Assembly: GCA_030693705.1 (NCBI GenBank)
Contig: JAUYAB010000090.1
Coordinates: forward strand, 1 to 64,000
Length of the DNA: 64,000 nucleotides
Direction of reading: 5' to 3'
Source of the DNA: Ignavibacteria bacterium
GTDB taxonomy: Bacteria > Bacteroidota > Ignavibacteria > Ignavibacteriales > Ignavibacteriaceae
This document shows positions 41,796 to 49,574 of this stretch, one piece after another (positions within the stretch are counted from its first letter, which is position 1; each line of letters starts with the position of its first letter). Below the pieces are notes generated by a model, which ran no database searches, was not told the DNA's origin, and saw only the letters and a list, made by a program, of their open reading frames with translations. Position numbers and translations under genes: made by a program.

Positions 41796-43151
41796 ATGCC
41801 AGGGAAAATTCTTGTTGTTGATGACGAAAAAGATATAAACGATTCGCTCTCCTTCATTCTTGAAAAAGAAGGTTATTTAGTTGAACAAGCTGAAAACGGG
41901 AAAGTAGCTTACGATAAAATTCTGAATGCCTACTATGATTTGGTAATCACGGATATTGAAATGCCGATGATGAAAGGAACTGAGTTATTAGAAAAGATTT
42001 CCGCGATAACTCCACAAACTTCAGTAATTATGATTACTGCCTACGGTTCACTTGAAACGACCATCAAAGCTTTGCGCAACGGCGCACAGGATTATATTCT
42101 TAAGCCGATTGAGTTTGACGAAATTCTTATTAAGATCAAACGATTGTTTGATATGAAAAATCTCATTTCGGAAAATCAACTTTTGCGGAAAGAGATCCAA
42201 CGAACTTACGATTTCTCAGAACTTGTAGGCAAATCACTTGCGATGAATAAAGTATTTGAAATGATTCAGACAGTTGCAGAAACAGAAAGTACTGTTTTAA
42301 TTACAGGAAACTCCGGAACAGGAAAAGAACTCGTCGCTCGCGCAATCCATTTCAATAGCAAAAGAAAAAACAAACCATTTGTTGCTGTAAACTGCGGAGC
42401 TATTTCAGAAAACTTGATTGAAAGCGAACTTTTCGGACATAAACGAGGCGCTTTTACCGGAGCAATTTCTGATAAAGAAGGATATTTAAAAGCCGCAGAC
42501 GGTGGAACTCTCTTCCTCGATGAAATAAGTGAAATGCCGCTTCAACTTCAGGTAAAACTTTTGCGCGTAATTCAGGAAAAAGAAATTACTCCCGTAGGAA
42601 CTACCTATTCAATTCCAATTAACGTCCGTTTTGTTGCTACTACGAATAAAAATTTGCAGAATGAAGTTGAAACGGGAAAATTCCGTGAAGATCTTTTTTA
42701 CCGGTTGAACGTTGTTGAACTTAATCTTCCTTCCCTTAAAGAACGCCCGGAAGATATTCCGATCTTAGCCGATCACTTTGTTAATAAATACCGGAAGGAA
42801 ATCGGCAAAAATGTTAAGGGAATTGATAGTTCGGCTATGCGCGCACTGCTACACTACGAATGGAAAGGTGAAGTGCGGGAATTAGAAAATATTATTGAGC
42901 GCTCTGTTATATTTGCAAAAAATGAGTTTATCACAGTTGAGGATTTACCGCAATCCATGCACTTGCTAAAAGATGTGCTTATTCCGGAGAAACCGGGTTC
43001 ACTCGATGACTTCATTAAAAAAGTTGAACGCGGGTTTATTCTTAAATCGCTTGAGACAAACAATTTCGACAAAGACAAAGTTGCCAAACAACTCAACCTT
43101 GGACTTTCAACTCTTTATAGAAAAATTAAAGATTATGGGTTAGAGCAGTAA
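41796..43151 (+). CDS. NtrC-family sigma-54-dependent response regulator
   Basis: A 451-residue activator. N-terminal receiver with acidic pair Asp9/Asp10 and phospho-site Asp53 (VITDIEMP), AAA+ domain with Walker A GNSGTGKE (171-178) and the sigma-54 contact GAFTGA (218-223), Walker B GGTLFLDE, and a C-terminal Fis-type helix-turn-helix (KVAKQLNLGLSTLYRKI). The GNS variant of the usual GES Walker motif is mild. It forms a two-component pair with the upstream PAS kinase. Target promoters cannot be assigned. Confidence 0.95.
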   Translation: MPGKILVVDDEKDINDSLSFILEKEGYLVEQAENGKVAYDKILNAYYDLVITDIEMPMMKGTELLEKISAITPQTSVIMITAYGSLETTIKALRNGAQDYILKPIEFDEILIKIKRLFDMKNLISENQLLRKEIQRTYDFSELVGKSLAMNKVFEMIQTVAETESTVLITGNSGTGKELVARAIHFNSKRKNKPFVAVNCGAISENLIESELFGHKRGAFTGAISDKEGYLKAADGGTLFLDEISEMPLQLQVKLLRVIQEKEITPVGTTYSIPINVRFVATTNKNLQNEVETGKFREDLFYRLNVVELNLPSLKERPEDIPILADHFVNKYRKEIGKNVKGIDSSAMRALLHYEWKGEVRELENIIERSVIFAKNEFITVEDLPQSMHLLKDVLIPEKPGSLDDFIKKVERGFILKSLETNNFDKDKVAKQLNLGLSTLYRKIKDYGLEQ

Positions 43152-43310
43152 CTGGAATTGCTCTTCACTTCATTTTGTTTAATCAATTGAACAAATCTGC
43201 CTTAATTATTGTACAGTTTGTCCAGCAATTCACTCTGCCACTCAATTTTAGCCTATTAAATTAGGCTCGATATTTGCTATTTTTTTGTAAGAAGTAAAAG
43301 GAAGTTTGCC

Positions 43311-44372
43311 ATGAAAAAATATTTTTTACCAATCGCAATTTTAGTCTCCATCTTTTCAATGTATGGATGCTATACCCAGGTTGATTTTCGTGATCGTCAC
43401 CGGGATGATTACGAATACTCCCGCGACCAAGACCGGAATGATAATTATTCCGAGAGCGATTCTCAATCTTACTCCGATGGTGAATCGGATGTAACCATTA
43501 ACAATTATTACGACGGATATTATCCGGGTTATAGAAGATATCTATGGCACAACTACTATCCATCTTTCTCAATCGGATTTTCGTACGGACCGTATTGGGA
43601 TAATTTCTGTTATGATCCATGGTATTACGGATATTATCCGGCAATTCCCGTTATAGCTTACTATTCTCCCTATTATTATGATAATTATTATTATGGCGGC
43701 TACTATAACAACTCCTACTGGAACGGCGGCGGATCAATCTATAAAGAAAGAACAACATCGGCTTACCGTTTAAGGAACAATGACGGCGGAAGAGGAACTA
43801 CCACTTTACGAGATAGAGCGACAAGAAACTTAATCCAAACTTCTTTATCAAAAGATAGACAACGAACCGAGACTTTGAAACGAGATGTTTTGGAAAGGAC
43901 ACGTGAAAGTTCGGTTGCACCAAGAAATAGAGATATTAATACCGGAAGAGACAGAACAACTATTTCAACTGATCGTCCTTCACGCTCTGCTGAAGTGCAA
44001 GATGCAGTAAAAGGAAAGAGAAATTCAGATCAACCGACAGAAAGAAACCGGGAAATTATTCGAAGAGACAAACCGGCTAATAGTTCCAATCCTGATGAAG
44101 TAAGAACAACGAAACCGGATCGAAAAGGATCTGAGTCTCCTGCTGTTAATACTGACAGAAGAAAACAAGAATCAACTTCTCCGAGCAGAGGGAGTTCGGG
44201 CGAAAGGAAGAAAGAAAGTTATTCTACTCCAAGGCGAGAAACTTCACAGCCAAGATATGAAGCTCCAAGAAGCAGTAATAGCGGTTCATCGTCAAGATCA
44301 TCCTCATCGTCATCATCTTCATCTTCAAGAGGCAGCAGTAATAGCGGCGGTTCGAGAGATAGGAGAAGATAG
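43311..44372 (+). CDS. Tyr-rich lipoprotein with disordered C-terminal half
   Basis: A 353-residue predicted lipoprotein: signal sequence with lipobox SMYGC (Cys20), then an Asp/Arg-rich segment, a Tyr/Pro/Trp-rich centre (about 65-140, many YYxxYY) and a long low-complexity C-terminus rich in Arg, Ser, Thr ending in a Ser run and GGSRDRRR. No known domain. KERTTSAYRLRNNDGGRGTT resembles KERSDEATKLRNGSEPGRGT in the next gene, suggesting common ancestry. SD-like AAAGGAAG precedes the ATG. Probably an outer-membrane or surface-associated protein; function unknown. Confidence 0.75.
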   Translation: MKKYFLPIAILVSIFSMYGCYTQVDFRDRHRDDYEYSRDQDRNDNYSESDSQSYSDGESDVTINNYYDGYYPGYRRYLWHNYYPSFSIGFSYGPYWDNFCYDPWYYGYYPAIPVIAYYSPYYYDNYYYGGYYNNSYWNGGGSIYKERTTSAYRLRNNDGGRGTTTLRDRATRNLIQTSLSKDRQRTETLKRDVLERTRESSVAPRNRDINTGRDRTTISTDRPSRSAEVQDAVKGKRNSDQPTERNREIIRRDKPANSSNPDEVRTTKPDRKGSESPAVNTDRRKQESTSPSRGSSGERKKESYSTPRRETSQPRYEAPRSSNSGSSSRSSSSSSSSSSRGSSNSGGSRDRRR

Positions 44373-44374
44373 TC

Positions 44375-44857
44375 ATGAAAGCGTTTAAACTTTTAGCTTT
44401 CGTAATTCTTTTATTTGGTTTTCAAGGTTGCTACACAGTCATCTGGACGCCTGACATTGACTTTCCAACGAAAGACAATAGTGACAATTCTGATTCATAT
44501 TATGAAGAACCTTATTTAATTCCATATTATGGAGATCCCTGGTGGTACAGAGTTCCACCACCTCCAACATTTACTCCGCTTGTAAAAGAACGAAGTGATG
44601 AAGCAACGAAATTAAGGAACGGCAGTGAACCGGGTAGAGGAACACCGGAAAGACCAATTATTATTGAGCGAACTCCGGTAGTTGAACAACCCGTAACCAC
44701 TCCGCCGCCAACAGTCTCTCAACCGGTAACAGGTGAAGATGCTTCGGCTAAAAAAACGGAAAGTACTCCACCGAAAAGAGAAAGAGGAGATTCTTCTAAT
44801 TCACGTGACACAAGAAATAATGACGGAAGCAGGTCTTCCGATACTCCAAGGAGATAA
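44375..44857 (+). CDS. Small lipoprotein, paralogous to its neighbour
   Basis: A 160-residue predicted lipoprotein with lipobox FQGC (Cys19) followed by YTVIWTPDIDFPTKD. Tyr/Pro-rich centre (YYEEPYLIPYYGDPWWYR), then Pro/Thr/Ser-rich low-complexity tail. GCYT after the lipobox and the KERxxxAxxLRN...GRGT segment are shared with the previous gene, 2 nt upstream. It precedes an outer-membrane protein gene by 5 nt, so the three form an operon, perhaps a surface or export assembly. No enzyme motifs. Confidence 0.72.
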   Translation: MKAFKLLAFVILLFGFQGCYTVIWTPDIDFPTKDNSDNSDSYYEEPYLIPYYGDPWWYRVPPPPTFTPLVKERSDEATKLRNGSEPGRGTPERPIIIERTPVVEQPVTTPPPTVSQPVTGEDASAKKTESTPPKRERGDSSNSRDTRNNDGSRSSDTPRR

Positions 44858-44862
44858 TTAAA

Positions 44863-46278
44863 ATGAAAATTCTTAAAGTTTTTTTTCTAACAGTTTTTAT
44901 ACTTTCCACAGCCGATCAGGCTCAAACGATAACCGATGCTTTGCGTGTTTCTGAAGGCGGTTTGGGCGTTGGAGCAAGAGCTTTAGGAATGGGAAATGCA
45001 TATAGTGCAATCAGCGACGACGGATCGGCAATGTATTTTAATCCTGCCGGTTTAGGATTGATGAAAAGATTAGAGGTAGCCGGTGGACTGGATTACTTCA
45101 ACTTCAAGAACGATGCTACATTATTTAATAATAAAACAAATTATTCAAGCAGCGCTACTAATTTTAACCAAATTAGTTTTGTATTTCCCTTCCCCACTTT
45201 GCGCGGCAGTTTAGTGTTTGGAATGGCTTATAATAAAACTAAAGACTTAACCTCGGCTCTAAAATTCGATGGTTTCAATATTGGCAATAATTCAATGATA
45301 CAGGATTTAGCAACCAGAAATTCCGTCCCTTTTGATCTCTATTTAACTGATAATGACGGGAACGCGAATGTAATAAACGGGAAGTTAAATCAAAGCGGAA
45401 CCATGCTGCAAGAAGGAGGATTAGAGAGCTGGACATTCTCCAGTGCTATGGAAGTCTCTAAAAATCTATATGTCGGGGGTTCATTAAATGTCAATTCCGG
45501 CGCTTTTAAAAGTAACCGCGAATATTACGAAGATGATACTAAGGGAATTTACGACACTATTGAAACTGCTCCCGGGAATGCTTCGACAAAAAATTTCATA
45601 ACTTTTTATAGAAACGATATTATCGATTGGGAAATAAGCGGTTGGGATCTAAAACTTGGAACAATATATCAGATTTCAAAAATTGCTCGATTCGGTGCCA
45701 CTATTCAATTCCCGAAGACCTTTACTATTAAAGAAGCCTATGATTTTTATGCCAGCTCTGAATTTGGGTCAACAATGTACGAAAGTACTTACAACGATAA
45801 GGTTGAGTATGATATTACAACTCCATTTGCTTTAACAGGCGCAGTTTCTGTTAATGTTAAAGGATTGATTCTTTCTGCTGAAGCTAACCTTACTGATTAT
45901 ACACAAACCAAATTCAGTAATCCTAAGGGAATTTCTGCGACCGATTTAGCCAGCTTAGACAAAGATATAAAAGAAACACTGCGGGCTGTTGCTGCTCTTA
46001 ATATTGGTGTTGAATATACAATCCCGGAAGTAGGTATTAGAGTTCGTGGTGGATTTGTCTCTCAGCCTTCTCCATATAAAGGTGATCCATCAGATTTTAA
46101 TAAAAAATATCTAACCGGCGGCGTTGGATTTTTAGCCGATGAAACGTTAGCAATCGATGTTGCTTATGCCCACGGCTGGTGGAAAACTTACGGTGATAAT
46201 TACGGAACAAATTTATCAAGAATTTACCAGGACATTACCAACGACAAAATGTTAGTAACGTTCAGCTACCGATTCTAA
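44863..46278 (+). CDS. Outer-membrane beta-barrel protein (PorV/FadL-like)
   Basis: A 471-residue exported protein: signal peptide (about 1-19), then LGVGARALGMGNAYSAISDD and SAMYFNPAGLGLMKR, the N-terminal signature of the OmpP1/FadL and PorV-type outer-membrane proteins. The rest is alternating amphipathic strands and ends in an aromatic residue after LVTFSYRF, as expected for BAM-dependent barrel insertion. Role may be hydrophobic substrate transport or, as with PorV, support of type IX secretion; the sequence does not separate these. Followed by a good terminator. Confidence 0.85.
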   Translation: MKILKVFFLTVFILSTADQAQTITDALRVSEGGLGVGARALGMGNAYSAISDDGSAMYFNPAGLGLMKRLEVAGGLDYFNFKNDATLFNNKTNYSSSATNFNQISFVFPFPTLRGSLVFGMAYNKTKDLTSALKFDGFNIGNNSMIQDLATRNSVPFDLYLTDNDGNANVINGKLNQSGTMLQEGGLESWTFSSAMEVSKNLYVGGSLNVNSGAFKSNREYYEDDTKGIYDTIETAPGNASTKNFITFYRNDIIDWEISGWDLKLGTIYQISKIARFGATIQFPKTFTIKEAYDFYASSEFGSTMYESTYNDKVEYDITTPFALTGAVSVNVKGLILSAEANLTDYTQTKFSNPKGISATDLASLDKDIKETLRAVAALNIGVEYTIPEVGIRVRGGFVSQPSPYKGDPSDFNKKYLTGGVGFLADETLAIDVAYAHGWWKTYGDNYGTNLSRIYQDITNDKMLVTFSYRF

Positions 46279-46289
46279 ATACCTCTAAG

Positions 46290-46319
46290 AAAAAAGCGTC
46301 ATTTCGATGACGCTTTTTC
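46290..46319. terminator. Intrinsic terminator after the outer-membrane protein gene
   Basis: Perfect 11-bp stem AAAAAGCGTCA / TGACGCTTTTT with loop TTTCGA. The A and T flanks make it usable from both directions, but the minus-strand gene ends far away at 47548. Confidence 0.88.
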
Positions 46320-46491
46320 TTAATCTTTTTACTCACTTAATCACTTGCCTTACTTAAGAAATGAAGATTATTCATAATCTTAATCGTGTTCATAATCTTA
46401 ATCTGCTTTAAATACTTAAAAACGAGTAATCCGCCGGGGCTGATAAGAAAAAGATTATGATGGTTTTATTTTAAAAACTGCGTAACATGAG

Positions 46492-46695
46492 TTAACAACT
46501 CACCTTACACAAAATTAATAAATGAGTATCCACGTCCCGAAAACTTTCGGGACGTGGATGATAAATAGAATAAATATCGGCTTTAGCCACAAAAAATCGC
46601 CCGATTTTGGCTAAAGCCAAAAGTTTGGTGCCCATTTATCCCACGAGCTAAAGCTCGTGGCTATGCAAAGTCTAATTATGCGTAAGGTGAGTTAA
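46492..46695. repeat. Inverted-repeat-bounded cluster of three perfect hairpins
   Basis: TTAACAACTCACCTTAC (46492-46508) and GTAAGGTGAGTTAA (46682-46695) are inverted. Between them are three hairpins: 15-bp arms ATCCACGTCCCGAAA / TTTCGGGACGTGGAT (46528-46559), GGCTTTAGCCA / TGGCTAAAGCC with an inner AAATCG/CGATTT (46579-46618), and CCACGAGCT / AGCTCGTGG (46641-46660). It could be a composite palindromic mobile element. Confidence 0.75.
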
Positions 46696-47005
46696 TAAGC
46701 TACTACGTTTTTCCCAAGACGCTGCTTGGGAAAAAAGCTACCTGCCCGCCTCATTTCCGGCAGAGAGGCAGGTAAAAAGAAAAAAACAAATAATGAATAT
46801 CGAACAAGGAATTTTGAATGATGATCCGCCGCGGCGGATGAAATACATATTGCATCCACTTCGAAATTCATTATTCCCCGACTGAGTCGGGCAAGCTTGT
46901 TCAATATTCGATATTTAATTATCGTTAACGTGTTATCAATAGAAATTTTCTAAGAACCTATCTCAAATCAGTAAGCCGGGCTATTCCATTATTATTCTGG
47001 ATGGC

Positions 47006-47158
47006 ATCGCCATTCAGCAGTATCTTTTCGTCAAATAGCCGCATATTTACGTCAAATAGTTACCAACGTTCGCCATATGGTTATCTTGGTTCGCCACTTA
47101 GCTACGGTCTTTCGCTATTTAGCTACGGTCTTTCGCCACTTAGCTACCAGGCTTCGCC
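47006..47158. repeat. Tandem array of seven 21-nt units
   Basis: Units such as TTCGCCACTTAGCTACGGTC(T) repeated with divergence towards the left end. The sequence is unrelated to the array at 25924 but has the same 21-nt period. It keeps a plus frame open (SPLSYGL heptads), without evidence of translation. Confidence 0.85.
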
Positions 47159-47547
47159 TTCGAAAATGATTAAAAAACGCATATTTTGAATAAAATGGCT
47201 GAGTTTACTTAACTGCAATAATTTGTTACATCGAAGCTTACCGGTGTGACTACTTTATACTACACTTTTAAATGTTACTCAAGTTAACCATCTTAATAAT
47301 TATGTAGAATTAAAACTGTCTTCTTTAGAAGATAAGTTAAAACGATTGCTAATCCGGGCTTTTTTAATTAACTCATATAACGCATATCCGCAGGTCGATT
47401 CCGATAGCTTTCGGGATCGACTAATAAAAACCACTAAAAGAACGATTTGAAGTAAAACACACGGTCGATTCAGAGAATCGACCTACGGTTTTCACCATCT
47501 TTGGGTAAGATGTGTTGATCATTTTATTCCCGGCGCTAAGTACTCAA

Positions 47548-48711
47548 TTATCTCTTAAAAAATTCGGCAACTACTTTTTCCCAATTAACATCGGTAAGCT
47601 TTTCAAGCTGTCCGATATAAAGTTGACTTTCTTCAACATACTCCCCTTCTTTCTTTTCAGTTTTAACAAGTTCTTTCATCATAACATTGAAGCGTTCAAT
47701 ATCTTCCTGGTAAAATGATACTGCTGATTTTCCAATATGAAGATCTTTTATTTCGATATCGAGATTTTCCGCATCGAGCGCGCAAACCCAATTTCTTTCG
47801 TAAGGTGTAACGTTTAATGCCGTAAGATTTCGTTCAAGAAGAGTATTTATTTGCGATACTTTTCCACTTACGGGTGAAAGAAAACTTACACTGCGGTTGC
47901 CTTGTTTAACTGTGAAAAGAGGCTGCCCGACTTTAATATTCATTCCAAGATTTGGCAATTCAATCGCTTCGATCTTTCCAATTAGTTTATTGGCAAAATC
48001 ATCTATACCAACTTTTGCAATTCCTTCCTGGTTCATGCTAACCCATGTATGATTTTTGGCGATAAAAACTCCGCCGGGGATAGAGAATTCTCCCTTCGTA
48101 AAATCATCCGAAGCCGGTAAATGTGTTATATGGACTTTTGGCTTTAGTTGCTTCTGGATTTTGTCCTGCCGTTTAATCAAAGATTTTTTTACGAACGCTA
48201 AGAGTTCATCTTCAGTAAAAGGTTTCTGAACGTAATCCATCGCTCCGTACTTCATTGTTTCAACAGCGGTTTCAACCGAAGCATAACCGGTTATAATGAT
48301 TACATCTATATCAGGGCGCATATGTTTTACCGACTTAGTCACTTCAACACCATCCATAAGCGGCATTTTAAGATCAGTAAACAGAAAATCATAATGATGT
48401 TTTTGAATGAGCCCAAGCGCCTCTTGACCGGTTTCGACGGTGTCAATTGAGTAACCGTCGAGTACAAGAATCTTTCTAAAACTTCCGAGAATAACTTCTT
48501 CGTCATCAACACACAAAATTTTGGCTTTTGGATTTGGGACTTCAGCCCGTTTTAAGGTCTTTGCTTCGTTTGTAAAATCTAATTTCAAACTCTCCTGCAA
48601 AACGAGTTCGCGTTCTTTCTTCAACTTCTTTTCGGTTAAACGCTTCCCGAAGACGCGGATTAAAATATCCGCAATGATGAAGATGATTACCGCAAGTATT
48701 AATAATGGCAT
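47548..48711 (-). CDS. Membrane-anchored receiver protein with GcvH-like domain
   Basis: A 387-residue protein: N-terminal membrane helix (1-21, LLILAVIIFIIADILIRVF), charged linker, receiver domain (about 63-180; acidic pair Asp69/Asp70, phospho-site Asp113, ITGYAS, Lys in VQKPF), and a glycine-cleavage H-like domain (about 205-330). In the latter, GNRSVSFLSPVSG aligns with the lipoyl loop of GcvH but the lipoyl lysine position holds Asn, so it should not be lipoylated. No DNA-binding output. Last gene of the minus redox locus, after another receiver-GcvH protein. Probably transmits the kinase's redox signal to a membrane complex rather than to DNA; this is inference. Confidence 0.83.
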   Translation of the reverse strand: MPLLILAVIIFIIADILIRVFGKRLTEKKLKKERELVLQESLKLDFTNEAKTLKRAEVPNPKAKILCVDDEEVILGSFRKILVLDGYSIDTVETGQEALGLIQKHHYDFLFTDLKMPLMDGVEVTKSVKHMRPDIDVIIITGYASVETAVETMKYGAMDYVQKPFTEDELLAFVKKSLIKRQDKIQKQLKPKVHITHLPASDDFTKGEFSIPGGVFIAKNHTWVSMNQEGIAKVGIDDFANKLIGKIEAIELPNLGMNIKVGQPLFTVKQGNRSVSFLSPVSGKVSQINTLLERNLTALNVTPYERNWVCALDAENLDIEIKDLHIGKSAVSFYQEDIERFNVMMKELVKTEKKEGEYVEESQLYIGQLEKLTDVNWEKVVAEFFKR

Positions 48712-48758
48712 ACTATTTCTCCTCAGAATTTTATTGGTTTTGTTTTTTCATAGACACA

Positions 48759-49568
48759 TTAGAGCAGCTCCGAGCTGCACATGATTAAATGTTTTTTTTC
48801 ATATTCAATATCAGCCGGAATCACCCGGTAAATCCATCCTTCAAAGTACGGATCTTTCTCTATCAGACTTGGATTCGTTTTAATATTTTGATTTACTTCT
48901 ACAATTCTTCCCGAAATTGGAGAAAGCATTTTATGTGTTCTTTCATCTGTAGCTGTAATTGATAGACAACTGATTCCTTGATTAATTTCTTCATCGTGAT
49001 CTGATAACTCAATCGATTTTACCGTCTCTATCGTTTTTAGAAAGAGGTCGCAAACACCTATTAATACTGAACCGTCTCGCTCTTCAAACATCCAGCTTGC
49101 ATATCCGAGCCGCAGATAGCGAACCGGACAATTAACATAGAGTAATTCTCTATCGGCATTTTGCATCGAAAAAGATTTTTGCCGATTCTTTATTTGCTGA
49201 TATCGGTTTGCTCTAAAAACTGAATTGAGCAATTCATCCACGGTAAAAGGTTTTGGGATGAAATCAATGGCTCCCATGTAGAGCGAATTAACGGCATTCT
49301 CAACGGTGGAATATCCCGTTGTCATAATTACCGAACTATCGATGTTACGATTATGCAGCTCTTCCAATACTTTAAAACCGTCGCCATCCGGCATCATAAT
49401 ATCACAAACGATGATCGGATAATAATTTTTCGAGATTTTTTCAATTGCCGATTTTACATTTGCCGCAACTTCTACAGAGTAATTATCCAACGCACAGATC
49501 TTTATTACGGCATCTTCAACGACCGGTTCATCATCAATCACTAATATGTCGGCGGTAACGCTCATCAT
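48759..49568 (-). CDS. Receiver protein with GcvH-like domain
   Basis: A 269-residue protein with an N-terminal receiver (about 5-125; Asp12/Asp13, phospho-site Asp56 in VCDIMMP, TTGYST, PKPF) and a C-terminal region (about 150-255) with KMLSPISGRIVEVNQNI and GWIYRVIPADIEYE, which resembles the second half of GcvH. The residue at the lipoyl-lysine position is Glu. Unlike its neighbour it has no membrane helix. It starts 7 nt after the sensor kinase stop. Likely the direct or parallel target of that kinase; a classic transcription output is absent. Confidence 0.82.
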   Translation of the reverse strand: MMSVTADILVIDDEPVVEDAVIKICALDNYSVEVAANVKSAIEKISKNYYPIIVCDIMMPDGDGFKVLEELHNRNIDSSVIMTTGYSTVENAVNSLYMGAIDFIPKPFTVDELLNSVFRANRYQQIKNRQKSFSMQNADRELLYVNCPVRYLRLGYASWMFEERDGSVLIGVCDLFLKTIETVKSIELSDHDEEINQGISCLSITATDERTHKMLSPISGRIVEVNQNIKTNPSLIEKDPYFEGWIYRVIPADIEYEKKHLIMCSSELL

Positions 49569-49574
49569 ATCAAC

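Larger units (their letters stand above)
46320..47547. other. Repeat-rich 1.2-kb spacer
   Basis: No credible gene. It contains a cluster of perfect hairpins bounded by an inverted repeat (46492-46695), a palindrome ATCCGCCGCGGCGGAT near 46830, CCCCGACTGAGTCGGGCAAG followed by CTTGTTC (46875-46902, also near 25711), a 21-nt tandem array (47006-47158), a fragment of the MITE interior (GTCTTCTTTAGAAGATAA near 47317) and MITE-like ends (TTAACTCATATAACGCAT near 47368). It lies between convergent genes, where insertions do little harm. Confidence 0.75.

Noticed and set aside
47001-47189. Small Ser/Tyr-rich ORF
   Set aside because: It is a read-through of the second 21-nt tandem array and has no ribosome-binding signal or neighbours that need it.
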